Shown in pieces: positions 8,313 through 17,091 of a DNA stretch of 64,000 bases. A program made the translations under genes and the position numbers. The notes under the pieces were generated by a model that searched no databases, had not been told where the DNA came from, and saw nothing but the letters and a program-made list of their open reading frames with translations. The stretch covers positions 1 through 64,000 of the forward strand of contig NZ_LQXS01000004.1 in assembly GCF_001586775.1 (NCBI RefSeq), given 5' to 3'. The DNA is from Sphingobacterium populi. GTDB lineage: Bacteria > Bacteroidota > Bacteroidia > Sphingobacteriales > Sphingobacteriaceae. How positions within the stretch are numbered: the stretch's first letter is position 1; every line of letters starts with the position of its first letter.

Positions 8313-8402
8313 TTATTTCTTCTTATGTCTATTTTTTCTTAAACGTTTTTTGCGCTTGTGAGTAGCCATTTTGTGTCTTTTTCTTTTCTTTCCGCTTGGC
8401 AT
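8313..8402 (-). CDS. AURKAIP1/COX24-domain small basic protein
   Basis: This is a 29-residue protein, more than half of it Lys, Arg or His. It begins MPSGKKRKRHKMATHKRK and ends LRKNRHKKK. I recognise it as the short Bacteroidota protein carrying the COX24/AURKAIP1 C-terminal domain; the mitochondrial homologue is small-subunit ribosomal protein mS38. A ribosomal location is therefore likely by homology but is an inference here. It lies 40 bases behind the TPR gene on the same strand and is followed by a terminator. Confidence 0.85.
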   Translation of the reverse strand: MPSGKKRKRHKMATHKRKKRLRKNRHKKK

Positions 8403-8442
8403 AGCTTTAATGTTTTTAAATGATTATAAAATAATATGTTAA

Positions 8443-9279
8443 TTACTTGCTCAACTCTTCGATTCTACGCTCGATGAATTGGGAGAGGGTTGGATCGGCC
8501 GCCATTTCTTTACTTTTCTGAAAAGCAGCAATGGCTTCGTTTTTCAACCCAATATTTTCATAGCTTGTTGCTAGATAAAAATACGATTCTGCATCGGGTT
8601 TGATCTCGATGACGGTAAGAAAGCGTTCTATAGCACGGTCAAATTGTCTTGACTGCATAGAAAATAAGCCTAATGTCTTGTTGGCCTCTAGGTTTTTTGG
8701 ATCGCTCGCAACAACTTCACGCAATATAGCAATTCCGGCCATAGGATTGTTAGTTCCTGTCACTATCGTAGCTCCTAATCCAGTCTTCGCAGCCAAACTG
8801 CTACCATCCAGATCTACTGCTTGCTGGTACGAATCCATAGCAAGGCGGTTCAGCTCTCTCGCTAAGACGGTATCTTGCAAGTTAGTGTACGCTTTGCGAT
8901 AAGCATCACCTGCCTGCAACCAGTATTCGAATTTCGGACTGGTTTTGGCCATCTCTTCATAAACGAATCCTTGTGGTGCGTATTTAGCTAGATCATCCCA
9001 TTTTTGAGCAATCTGCTCTAAAATTGCAATGCGATCTTCGCCTTGGCTACCAGCCAACTGCCCTTCTAATTTGGTGATCTCATCCGCCAAAGTCGGATTC
9101 ATACCTTGCTTAGACATGGCAGATACATCTTCCATGGTAAACATCGGCATAGCGCTACTCGTACTCTCTGTAGCCTGAGGCTCTGTCACTAAACCTTTGA
9201 TAGGTTGTGCCAATAGCAGTCCCATAATCAGAACTACTGCCAACACAACCACTATCTGTATTTGTTTAGTATTTTTCAA
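8443..9279 (-). CDS. Tetratricopeptide-repeat protein, membrane-anchored
   Basis: This 278-residue protein has one N-terminal membrane segment (residues about 7-25) and a low-complexity linker. A C-terminal half of TPR repeats follows, recognisable in DAYRKAYTNLQDTVLAREL, NLEANKTLGLFSMQSRQFD and AESYFYLATSYENIGLKNE. It is probably anchored in the inner membrane with the repeats in the periplasm. It starts six bases behind the HU gene, so the two share a transcript. It is a conserved neighbour of HU in this phylum; its role is not known to me. Confidence 0.88.
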   Translation of the reverse strand: MKNTKQIQIVVVLAVVLIMGLLLAQPIKGLVTEPQATESTSSAMPMFTMEDVSAMSKQGMNPTLADEITKLEGQLAGSQGEDRIAILEQIAQKWDDLAKYAPQGFVYEEMAKTSPKFEYWLQAGDAYRKAYTNLQDTVLARELNRLAMDSYQQAVDLDGSSLAAKTGLGATIVTGTNNPMAGIAILREVVASDPKNLEANKTLGLFSMQSRQFDRAIERFLTVIEIKPDAESYFYLATSYENIGLKNEAIAAFQKSKEMAADPTLSQFIERRIEELSK

Positions 9280-9285
9280 GTTTAC

Positions 9286-9573
9286 TTATTTCTTGTTGCC
9301 GCTTTTTACTTTCTCTACAAATACTTTGGCAGGCTTGAAGCTTGGAACAAAATGCTCGGGAATAATGATTGCCGTGTTTTTAGAAATGTTACGCGCGGTT
9401 TTCTCAGCTCTTTTCTTCACTACGAAACTGCCAAAGCCTCTTACGTACACGTTCTCACCACCTACCATGGCGCCTTTAACTACCTTAAAGAATGCTTCTA
9501 CTGTTTCCTGAACATCTACTTTCTCTAAACCTGTCTTGTTTGAGATTTCTGCGATGATTTCTGCTTTAGTCAT
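9286..9573 (-). CDS. HU family DNA-binding protein
   Basis: This 95-residue histone-like protein has the complete HU/IHF pattern: the dimerisation start MTKAEIIAEISNKTGL, the GFGSFVVKKRAEKTARN turn and the DNA-inserting arm around NTAIIIPEHFVPSFKP. It bends and compacts DNA. It is the first gene of a transcript with the TPR protein and probably the COX24-like gene. Which paralogue it is (HU or IHF-like) cannot be fixed from the sequence. Confidence 0.95.
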   Translation of the reverse strand: MTKAEIIAEISNKTGLEKVDVQETVEAFFKVVKGAMVGGENVYVRGFGSFVVKKRAEKTARNISKNTAIIIPEHFVPSFKPAKVFVEKVKSGNKK

Positions 9574-9632
9574 ATTGTGCTTATATACTGAATTTTCATT
9601 ACAACCCCTAGGCGCACAGCACTTTGGGGACG

Positions 9633-9640
9633 CAAAGGTA
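9633..9640 (-). promoter_or_regulatory. -7 promoter element (TACCTTTG) of the HU operon
   Basis: Exact TAnnTTTG match on the minus strand, 60 bases before the HU start. No other gene is visible between HU and bshC. Confidence 0.6.
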
Positions 9641-9855
9641 TCGCTTTATATTGATGTTTAAAAATAAATATCGTTTTTTAGCCAATTAGAGGATATAATC
9701 CCATCATTGTGATATTCATACCTAAACATCAAGTCCTTGAAAAAGGAATCGCAAAGATAAAATTTTATATCTGTAAATCAAACAGTTGTTTCACTTATCG
9801 ACCTGTTTAATTTCCCTTCAAAAAAGGCCTAAATCATTCGTACAGAATGTTCGAT

Positions 9856-11454
9856 TCAATACAAAATTGTAAACTTAAAATCCAAAGGATGAAAGTACGT
9901 AACAAGTTCTTCGATAAGTTCGTCACCATATTTGACATACAATGTGGCAAAATTCTCAGAGCGTTCTTGTAATCCACCGCTTGGAAATAGACGATCCTTG
10001 ACGCGTTCAATCTGAAGTAGTCCATCCTGATGATTTCGCTTGTCTGCTTTCAACAGTTTTCGCTCCAGGCTATTAATAGCTTTCTTTAGTCGAGCTTTTA
10101 CCGCCTCGGTACTTGGGCCTAAGCTAGGGTCAATCTTGTGTGTACGCAACTTCATCTTTCCGAAGATAGCATTCAATTCCATCCACTCATCTCTTAGTGT
10201 GAGCCGGTGTTTGGTGTAGCGTCGCACATAATCATTCTTCAATACATCCGAAGGCTTGAAAATACTTTTAAGCGTCAGATCTAATCTAAATATTTTACTA
10301 ACGACGGTATCGTCCGTAATGATCGCCGAATTCCGTGGCACCAAGACGGGAAACGGTATCTGATATTGATCAAAATTGGATTTTAGCTGCAACCAATATA
10401 CGATCTCTGCACCACCCCCGATATAAGCTAAATTAGGCAATATCAATTCCTGATATAGAGGCCGCATTACGACATTTGGACTGAATCGCTCCGGATGGGC
10501 TGCAATCTCTTGACGCAACTCTTGCTCCGTGAAATAACGCTGTTGATGAAGCACTTCAAACCGACCATCCGAAGTACGCACGATACGCTCTCGATATTCA
10601 TCCGTTAGATAAAAGAAATTGATCTCGCGCGCATTCACCTGCGTAGCAAAGCCTTCGTTATTGAGTTGAGCAGAAGTTGCTTCGATCGCTTTAAAACTAT
10701 TCTCCAGCAAGATATCCTGTTCGATTATCGGAGCAAACAATTGCTTTAATGAAGGTCGGTCTGCGTCAACGATTAGCAAACCATAGTCCTTAAATAACTC
10801 ATGTACGAGTTTGCGTGTCGCATCTGCTAACGAAAGATTTTGCAAATAGGCCTGTTCTACCAGGTTCGCTAATGCTTGTGAATGTCCTGACAAACCTAAC
10901 ATACCGACATACTCACGCACTGTCTTTCCGATATCTGCTGTAGACATGCGGCCTGTGGCCGAAACCGCTGGCGTGTCCCAGCTTACTTTCTTGCCGTGCA
11001 CACGTGTATGATTGATCTCCGCAAAGTCGTGGTCTTCTGTTGCCATCCAGTAAACTGGCACGAATTGCTTATCGGGATAAGCGGCTTTGAGTTCTCTCGC
11101 CAACTTAATGGCAGATACAATCTTGAATATAAAATAGAGTGGACCGGTAAAGATATTGAGTTGATGGCCTGTGACGATGGTAAAAGTTTTGGCATCTCGC
11201 AGGGCGTTGATCTGATCGGCAACCAGTGGTGCATTGCCTAACAAACCTGCATATTGCAACTCCAACTGCTCAGCCAAAATCTGGCGCGTCTTATCGGGAA
11301 ATGAAGCCGCTTTTTCATTGATCTGCTTACCAAAGTTTTCTATAGTGGGCCGGTAACCGTAGAATGGTTCCAGTGTAGGATTCCCGTCGAGGTAAGCCAA
11401 TAATGTTTCAGAAAAACTGTTGGTATCTTTATAATCGATATATGTGGCTTTCAT
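9856..11454 (-). CDS. bshC: Bacillithiol biosynthesis cysteine-adding enzyme BshC
   Basis: BshC is thought to ligate cysteine to glucosaminyl-malate in the last step of bacillithiol synthesis. The 532-residue protein matches the family along its length: the phosphate-binding start TIVTGHQLNIFTGPLYFIFK (about residue 95), VYWMATEDHDFAEINH, the AYIGGGAEIVYWLQLK motif, and the C-terminal coiled-coil with IDPSLGPSTEAVKARLKK followed by a conserved tail. Length is normal. Its presence implies that the cell uses bacillithiol as its low-molecular-weight thiol. bshA and bshB are not in the window. Confidence 0.95.
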   Translation of the reverse strand: MKATYIDYKDTNSFSETLLAYLDGNPTLEPFYGYRPTIENFGKQINEKAASFPDKTRQILAEQLELQYAGLLGNAPLVADQINALRDAKTFTIVTGHQLNIFTGPLYFIFKIVSAIKLARELKAAYPDKQFVPVYWMATEDHDFAEINHTRVHGKKVSWDTPAVSATGRMSTADIGKTVREYVGMLGLSGHSQALANLVEQAYLQNLSLADATRKLVHELFKDYGLLIVDADRPSLKQLFAPIIEQDILLENSFKAIEATSAQLNNEGFATQVNAREINFFYLTDEYRERIVRTSDGRFEVLHQQRYFTEQELRQEIAAHPERFSPNVVMRPLYQELILPNLAYIGGGAEIVYWLQLKSNFDQYQIPFPVLVPRNSAIITDDTVVSKIFRLDLTLKSIFKPSDVLKNDYVRRYTKHRLTLRDEWMELNAIFGKMKLRTHKIDPSLGPSTEAVKARLKKAINSLERKLLKADKRNHQDGLLQIERVKDRLFPSGGLQERSENFATLYVKYGDELIEELVTYFHPLDFKFTILY

Positions 11455-11479
11455 GAGCTTCCCAAAAAATTAATCTGCA

Positions 11480-11487
11480 CAAAAGTA
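11480..11487 (-). promoter_or_regulatory. -7 promoter element (TACTTTTG) of bshC
   Basis: Exact TAnnTTTG match on the minus strand, 25 bases before the bshC start codon. Confidence 0.6.
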
Positions 11488-11625
11488 GTGCTTTTAGCCC
11501 CTAATCGGCATGGCCAGACAAGATTTGACAAATAAATGAGCACCGCGAAAAATACATAATCTAATTTACCTGTTTTCCAAGGTATTCTGAAAAGAATAAT
11601 ACAATATTAGCATAATTTGATTGCA

Positions 11626-12486
11626 CTAATTTTGCTTCACCTTTACATTGTCGACCATTTTTACCGCGACGGATGTTCCCCAGTATCTGTAACAGTAGAA
11701 ATGTTTGTTCTGGAGTTTCTGATCATTCCTGATGGATGATAGCTGAACATACCTATTTTTTAGACCTTTCAAAACTGGGGCTGTCGGATCGAATCGAACC
11801 CATCCAATATCTTTCAAAAATACTTCCGCCCAATTGTGTACAGAAACATTTTGAGACTCTGTTGTAAATCCCTCCAGCACTCGAGCCGGGATGTGATTTG
11901 CTCTACACAAGGCCACAAACAAATCTGCAAATTCGGTACAATCTCCATGACTTGCTGCCAAAGCTTTCGATGCTCCCACCTCATTGGGATTATAACCCGA
12001 GTAGTGCATCTTATTTCGGATAAATGCAAAGATGTTCTTAACTGTTGCCAAGTCATCTTTCTTCTTCAGTTGAGTGGCCAATTCGGCAATATTTTCAGCT
12101 TCCGATTCAATATATTGTTCGGCTACCAAATATTGCGCAATCGCGTGATCATCGGTATCATGAACTGCTCCAGCCAGATCGTTTGAGGTAATAGACAAAT
12201 CGGCATGAATGGAAAGCACAAATGGTGCCTTGGCATCCGAAAATAGAAAATAAGCATACTTATTACCTTGATCAGTAAAGACTGAATCCGGAGGAATGGA
12301 AAAGGTAATGTCTTCTAATTGCTGAATACCTGTAAGAGTTTGGGGTATCAAACAAGTCAGTTCTATCTTTTTGGTTTCCTGATTAGCGGCTACATGATAG
12401 TCTACATCGTACGCAACCTGTACGCTACGCTGAGCGAAACAACATAGCACAAAAAAGTAAAAAACAGTGAAACACCAACCTTTCAT
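11626..12486 (-). CDS. Exported transglutaminase-like protein
   Basis: This 286-residue protein has a signal peptide (hydrophobic residues about 5-17, cleavage near CFAQ). Its transglutaminase-core domain has the likely catalytic triad: Cys in SHGDCTEFADLFVALCR (about residue 183), His in HNWAEVFL and Asp in RFDPTAP. In bacteria this fold is usually a cysteine protease or peptidase acting outside the cytoplasm. Its ATG overlaps the rimO stop codon by one base, so it is translationally coupled to rimO, although no functional link is known. Confidence 0.87.
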   Translation of the reverse strand: MKGWCFTVFYFFVLCCFAQRSVQVAYDVDYHVAANQETKKIELTCLIPQTLTGIQQLEDITFSIPPDSVFTDQGNKYAYFLFSDAKAPFVLSIHADLSITSNDLAGAVHDTDDHAIAQYLVAEQYIESEAENIAELATQLKKKDDLATVKNIFAFIRNKMHYSGYNPNEVGASKALAASHGDCTEFADLFVALCRANHIPARVLEGFTTESQNVSVHNWAEVFLKDIGWVRFDPTAPVLKGLKNRYVQLSSIRNDQKLQNKHFYCYRYWGTSVAVKMVDNVKVKQN

Positions 12487-13826
12487 TACATTCTCTTTAC
12501 AATAGTTCCGTACAAGTCGAAATCTTCGGCACGATCGATCTTCACTTGCACAAAGTCGCCCACACGAGCATAATCTGTCGTAGCGTTTACTAGCACCTCG
12601 TTATCTACCTCTGGCGAATCGTATTCAGTACGGCCTACAAAGTAATCACCATCTTTCTTATCGATCAAGACACGGTATTCTTTGCCTACTTTTTCTTGAT
12701 TTTTGTCGAATGAAATACCTTGCTGGATCTCCATTATCTGCTCCACACGATATTCCTTTACTTCTTCTGGTACATCATCTACCAGAGTATGCGCATGCGT
12801 TTTCTCTTCGTGCGAATAAGTAAAACATCCCAAACGATCGAATTGAGTATCTTCTACCCATCGTGACATTTCTTCGAAATCCGCTTCGGTCTCGCCCGGA
12901 TAACCACAAATGAGCGTAGTCCGCAAAGCGATATCAGGCACTTTGTCCCGAATCTTGTTCACAAGGTCGATCGTTTTTTGTTTATCAATACCACGACGCA
13001 TGGATTTCAACATATTATCCGTAATATGTTGCAACGGCATATCTAAATAATTACAGATATTGCTACGCTCATTCATCACGTCGAGGATGTCCATTGGAAA
13101 ACCAGATGGATACGCATATTGCATGCGAATCCAATCGATGCCTTCTACATCAGAAAGATGACGCATCAAATCAGACAAATTGCGCTTGCCATAGATATCT
13201 AGGCCATAATACGTCAGATCTTGCGCGATCAAGATTAATTCTTTAGTACCGTTGGAAGCTAAGAATTTGGCTTCTTTCACTAAATCTTCAATGGATTTGG
13301 AAACGTGCTTACCACGCATTAGTGGAATCGCACAAAAAGAACATGGACGATTACAACCTTCGGCAATCTTGAAATACGAAAAATGCGAAGGTGTGGTAAG
13401 CAAGCGTTCGCCAACCAATTCATGGCGATAATCGGCGCCAATGCTCGATAACAAATCAGGCAGATCATTGGTGCCAAAGTATGCATCGACATTGCTGATT
13501 TCGGACTGTAACTCTGGCTTATAGCGCTCCGAAAGACATCCGGTCACGATGACCTTATTTACTTTGCCTTGGTCTTTTAGCTCGGAGAACTGAAGGATGG
13601 TATCGATCGATTCTTGCTTGGCATTGTCAATAAATCCACAGGTATTGATCACTACGATATCATCCGCTTGAATGTTGGAAGATTCGTGCACCACATCGAT
13701 GCGATTGCCTTTCAGCTGCCCCATCAATACTTCACTGTCGTGGATGTTTTTCGAACAACCCAGCGTTACGACGTTTACACGTGGTTTACGCACTGTTGCG
13801 GCTACCTTTTTCTCTTTCGTTCTCAT
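12486..13826 (-). CDS. rimO: Ribosomal protein S12 methylthiotransferase RimO
   Basis: RimO adds a methylthio group to an aspartate of ribosomal protein S12. The 446-residue radical-SAM enzyme shows the three N-terminal cluster cysteines (TLGCSKN, INTCGF, VTGCLSERY), the radical-SAM motif CNRPCSFCAIP and a C-terminal TRAM domain. The SKNIHDSE wording and CAIPLMRGKH distinguish RimO from MiaB. Length is normal. It lies in the ribosome-related minus-strand group with ftsY and rpmB/rpmG and is coupled to the downstream transglutaminase-like gene. Confidence 0.96.
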   Translation of the reverse strand: MRTKEKKVAATVRKPRVNVVTLGCSKNIHDSEVLMGQLKGNRIDVVHESSNIQADDIVVINTCGFIDNAKQESIDTILQFSELKDQGKVNKVIVTGCLSERYKPELQSEISNVDAYFGTNDLPDLLSSIGADYRHELVGERLLTTPSHFSYFKIAEGCNRPCSFCAIPLMRGKHVSKSIEDLVKEAKFLASNGTKELILIAQDLTYYGLDIYGKRNLSDLMRHLSDVEGIDWIRMQYAYPSGFPMDILDVMNERSNICNYLDMPLQHITDNMLKSMRRGIDKQKTIDLVNKIRDKVPDIALRTTLICGYPGETEADFEEMSRWVEDTQFDRLGCFTYSHEEKTHAHTLVDDVPEEVKEYRVEQIMEIQQGISFDKNQEKVGKEYRVLIDKKDGDYFVGRTEYDSPEVDNEVLVNATTDYARVGDFVQVKIDRAEDFDLYGTIVKRM

Positions 13827-13906
13827 ACTATCTCTTTCCGATGCTCGGTCAATGATCTTTTGGTAGATCGCGCGCCGGCATATGCTTATGTTGGGTAAAC
13901 TCTTTG

Positions 13907-14868
13907 CTATTTAAATAAAGAGTCTACAAAATCTTTTTTCTGAAATAATTGTAGGTCACCGATTTTTTCGCCTACACCGATGTATTTTACCGGAATTTTG
14001 AATTGATCGGATATCCCTATAACGACACCACCTTTGGCAGTACCATCTAACTTCGTTAATGCTAATGCATTTACATCTGTTGCTTCGGTAAATTGCTTAC
14101 ATTGTTCAATCGCATTCTGCCCGGTAGAGGCGTCCAACACCAACAAGATTTCATGCGGTGCATCGGGCACGACCTTCTGCATTACGTTCTTAATTTTGGT
14201 GAGTTCGTTCATCAAGCCCACTTTATTGTGCAAGCGTCCGGCGGTATCGATAATCGCAACATCATCACCATTTGCTACGGCAGACTTTACGGTATCAAAA
14301 GCGACAGACGCAGGATCAGAACCCATCGGCTGCGATACGACACGTACGCCAACACGTTCTCCCCACAATTTAATCTGGTCCACTGCTGCCGCACGAAAAG
14401 TATCTGCGGCACCGAGCACGACTTTGTTGCCAGCTTCTTTTAGCTGATGAGCCAATTTTCCGATAGTTGTAGTTTTACCTACACCATTCACGCCGACTAC
14501 CATAATCACGTAAGGTTTATGATCGCCGTATTCCAATCGCTCGAAATCGTCGCTATTGTTTTCGGCAAGTAAAGATTGAATCTCATCATGAAGCAAACCG
14601 TGAAGATCGTCCGTACTTACGTATTTGTCTTTGGCTACGCGTTTCTGAATACGATCAACGATCTTTAGCGTGGTCGTAACTCCCACATCCGACGTGACAA
14701 GCACTTCTTCTAGATTGTCCAACACATCATCATCGATGGTCGATTTTCCAACAACAGCTTTGGTGATTTTGGAAAGGAAACCGTCTTTGGTTTTTTCCAG
14801 TCCTTTATCAAGCGCCTCATGGGCTTCCGGTGTCTCTTGCTTTTTCTTAAAAAATCGAATAATCCCAT
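13907..14868 (-). CDS. ftsY: Signal recognition particle receptor FtsY (apparent frameshift near the start)
   Basis: FtsY is the membrane-associated SRP GTPase receptor for co-translational insertion. The NG domain is intact, with VVGVNGVGKTTTIGKLA (P-loop), DTFRAAAVDQ, DTAGRL and TKLDG. The family N-terminus is split. An ATG at 14868 reads MGLFDFL, then meets the heptamer T TTT TTA (14848-14854). Continuing in the -1 frame gives KKKQETPEAHEALDKGLEK and the rest of FtsY. One extra T would restore a perfect family start, MGLFDFFKKKQ. In the NG frame no ATG lies upstream; GTG at 14725 is the nearest standard start and would give 272 residues instead of about 320. Sequencing indel, true mutation and programmed -1 shifting are all possible. 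Confidence 0.88.
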
Positions 14869-14935
14869 GCTGATTATGTTTGCTAAGGGTGAAATATTAC
14901 TATCATTGTTGGCCTTCCGCTCCGCGAAAGAAAGC

Positions 14936-14943
14936 CAAATATA
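14936..14943 (-). promoter_or_regulatory. -7 promoter element (TATATTTG) of ftsY
   Basis: Exact TAnnTTTG match on the minus strand, directly behind the T-run of the terminator upstream and 67 bases before the ftsY ATG. Confidence 0.6.
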
Positions 14944-14944
14944 C

Positions 14945-14978
14945 TAAAAAAGCCCTTTTGGCAATGACCAAAACGGCT
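14945..14978 (-). terminator. Intrinsic terminator behind the rpmB-rpmG-DUF4295 group
   Basis: On the minus strand a stem of TTTTGG/CCAAAA plus AGCC/GGCT with one mismatch and a six-base loop is followed by a T6 run. It separates the ribosomal protein genes from ftsY. Confidence 0.75.
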
Positions 14979-15022
14979 ATGAATCTTTTTAAAAGATGAT
15001 CTTAAAAAGAAAGATACAATGC

Positions 15023-15184
15023 TTACTTAGAAGATGCAGAGATAACCTCTTTCACTTTGTCATTGTGTACCATACTTTCTTTGAAAGTATATGCGCCTGT
15101 TTTTGCAGACTTAGCGGTAAGGATTACTTTTGTAAATTCTTTACCACCACCTTTTTGTAATGATGCAACTGCCTTCTTTGCCAT
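15023..15184 (-). CDS. DUF4295 family small protein
   Basis: This 53-residue basic protein begins MAKKAVASLQKGGGKEF and ends NDKVKEVISASSK. It is the Bacteroidota-specific DUF4295 family, regularly found directly behind rpmG, as here. The gene context and basic character suggest a ribosome-associated role, but none is established to my knowledge. Spacing to rpmG is 64 bases and a terminator follows its stop. Confidence 0.9.
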   Translation of the reverse strand: MAKKAVASLQKGGGKEFTKVILTAKSAKTGAYTFKESMVHNDKVKEVISASSK

Positions 15185-15248
15185 GGTATGTTATAGTTTA
15201 TGCGATTCCCTTCGAAAGCCTGCGCTCTTCGAAGTACGTCACAAATGC

Positions 15249-15431
15249 TTACTTAATTTCTTTATGAACGGTTACTTTTCTCAATACTGGGTTGAATTTT
15301 TTCAACTCTAAACGCTCAGTAGTGTTTTTCTTGTTCTTTGTGGTGATATAACGAGACATTCCTGGAAGACCAGTTTCTTTGTGCTCTGTACACTCTAGAA
15401 TAACTTGTACTCTATTTCCCTTTTTAGCCAT
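15249..15431 (-). CDS. rpmG: 50S ribosomal protein L33
   Basis: This 60-residue protein of the large ribosomal subunit has the L33 pattern [34 protein letters not shown] and [12 protein letters not shown]. Only one cysteine is present, so it is the zinc-free (C-minus) form. It lies between rpmB and DUF4295 on the same strand. Confidence 0.97.
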   Translation of the reverse strand: MAKKGNRVQVILECTEHKETGLPGMSRYITTKNKKNTTERLELKKFNPVLRKVTVHKEIK

Positions 15432-15518
15432 TTTCTTATGCTTTATTTAGACCCTCACGGGCTTGTAATTTCTAATAAATATTGACTTCTGATACAACAG
15501 GCTGTATAGTAGTAACTA

Positions 15519-15752
15519 CTAAACGTATCCTTTTTTGATAAATTTATCGATAACCGCAGTTATACCGTTTTTGTTGATCGTTTTGATTGCAGCAGTAGAT
15601 ACTTTCAATGTAATCCAACGATCTTCTTCTGGAATGTAGAAGCGTTTCGTTTGTAAGTTAGGGTAGAATTTTCTTTTGGTCTTAACGTTTGAGTGAGAAA
15701 CGTTATTCCCTTTCAATGCTGCTTTGCCTGTTAAATCACAAATTCTTGACAT
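15519..15752 (-). CDS. rpmB: 50S ribosomal protein L28
   Basis: This 77-residue protein of the large ribosomal subunit begins MSRICDLTGKAALKGNNVSHS and continues NVKTKRKFYPNLQTKRFY, the L28 signature. It is the first gene of the rpmB-rpmG-DUF4295 group. The upstream region has a near match to the -7 box (GATATTTG) but no exact one. Confidence 0.97.
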   Translation of the reverse strand: MSRICDLTGKAALKGNNVSHSNVKTKRKFYPNLQTKRFYIPEEDRWITLKVSTAAIKTINKNGITAVIDKFIKKGYV

Positions 15753-16047
15753 GATATCTGATTTTTAATGTTGTATTTTGTTCAATACTCTCTTTTCAAA
15801 GAGTTTGCAAATATCTAAATTTCTTTTGGTATATGCAATACAGCTAAGCAATATTTTTTTCGAAAATATCTAATTCACCCAAGCTAATATAGGTTTTGGC
15901 ACACAATATGTGTTATAACAAATGTCCCATTGTGGCACTTTCTATCAGGGAAAGAAGAGCGTGCTACATAGTTTTCACACAAAAGAACGTATTTTGCAGG
16001 CAGATTGTATGGAGTGGGACTTTAAATAGTTTTCAACAATTCACAAC

Positions 16048-16275
16048 ATGAACAAATATTTACTACGCGGATTTACCCTGTTGGTGATAGGCTCTATCAT
16101 TACAATCTACAGCTTGAATTTGATGCAAGCTGAAAGTAATATCTACAAGTTTATTATGCCGATTGGCGTATTGTGCTTTGGCATCGGGGTTATTCTATCC
16201 ATGTATAGCTTATTCCGCAAGATAGACCGCAGCACATTGCAACGCTATCGCCGCGATCAACAAAATATAAAATAA
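16048..16275 (+). CDS. Small two-segment membrane protein
   Basis: This 75-residue protein has two predicted membrane helices (residues about 8-24 and 37-57) and a basic C-terminal tail, KIDRSTLQRYRRDQQ. I do not recognise the family. It ends eight bases before recO on the same strand, so the two are likely co-transcribed. The 295 bases upstream, towards rpmB, hold the two divergent promoters and nothing else I can name. Confidence 0.75.
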   Translation: MNKYLLRGFTLLVIGSIITIYSLNLMQAESNIYKFIMPIGVLCFGIGVILSMYSLFRKIDRSTLQRYRRDQQNIK

Positions 16276-16283
16276 AGTCATGC

Positions 16284-17003
16284 ATGATTCTTCGCACCCA
16301 GGGCATTGCGCTTAAACTGACAGATTACTCAGAAAATAGCCTAGTAGCTCAGATTTTCACGCGAGATCATGGGTTGCAATCTTACCTTGTACAAGGAGCT
16401 AAAAAGCCGAAAGCGAAGATTTCGCTAGCTATCTTGCAACCTTTTCATTTGCTAGACATGTTGGTGTATCACAAAGATACCAACCAACTTCAGCGAGTTA
16501 AAGAAGCACGACAGTACCCTGTATTACGAGATATTCCGCTCAACATCGTAAAAAGTTCTATAGCACTTTTCTTAAACGAAGTGCTTTACAAAGTGCTTCG
16601 CCATCAAAATCCCGACCCGAATGTCTTCCAATACATTGCTGATTCGATTCAGTGGTTGGATCGATCGTCAGCGAAGTTGGGCAATTTTCATCTTTTGTTT
16701 TTGATTGGCCTGAGCAAGCATTTGGGATTTTATCCGAGCAATGCATCAAAGGAATACCTCGATCTGGCTGAGGGCATTTTTACCAACAGCCTACCGGCAC
16801 ACGCACATTTTATTGCCGAACCCTATACATCCATTTTTCGAGTGCTAATGAACAGCACTTACGACTCCATGCAACAAGCTAATATGTCCAAAGATGAGCG
16901 AAAGTATCTCTTAGAAAAGACATTGGATTTATATCGGCTACACACCGAAAATTTTGGCGAAGTGCGATCATTATTTGTGTTGGAAGAAATCTTTTCTTCG
17001 TAG
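16284..17003 (+). CDS. recO: DNA repair protein RecO
   Basis: RecO helps load RecA on SSB-coated single-stranded DNA in the RecFOR pathway. The 239-residue protein has the N-terminal OB-fold start MILRTQGIALKLTDYSENS, then VAQIFTRDHGLQSYLVQGAKK, and the helical C-terminal domain. The four zinc-binding cysteines found in many RecO proteins are absent, as is common in this phylum. A strong terminator follows. Confidence 0.94.
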   Translation: MILRTQGIALKLTDYSENSLVAQIFTRDHGLQSYLVQGAKKPKAKISLAILQPFHLLDMLVYHKDTNQLQRVKEARQYPVLRDIPLNIVKSSIALFLNEVLYKVLRHQNPDPNVFQYIADSIQWLDRSSAKLGNFHLLFLIGLSKHLGFYPSNASKEYLDLAEGIFTNSLPAHAHFIAEPYTSIFRVLMNSTYDSMQQANMSKDERKYLLEKTLDLYRLHTENFGEVRSLFVLEEIFSS

Positions 17004-17025
17004 CCCTCATTCCTTTAGTACAAAA

Positions 17026-17054
17026 AAAGCCCTTGACGATCGGTCAAGGGCTTT
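17026..17054. terminator. Bidirectional intrinsic terminator
   Basis: A 12-base perfect stem, AAAGCCCTTGAC with its complement around a five-base loop, lies between the convergent recO and cold-shock genes. A-runs and T-runs flank it. Confidence 0.85.
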
Positions 17055-17091
17055 CTTACACAATAAATATATTCAATATCTAATTGTATTC

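Noticed and set aside
9574..9855. A mutY-like gene expected beside HU in some relatives
   Set aside because: The gap is only 282 bases and holds a promoter; no glycosylase motif is present.
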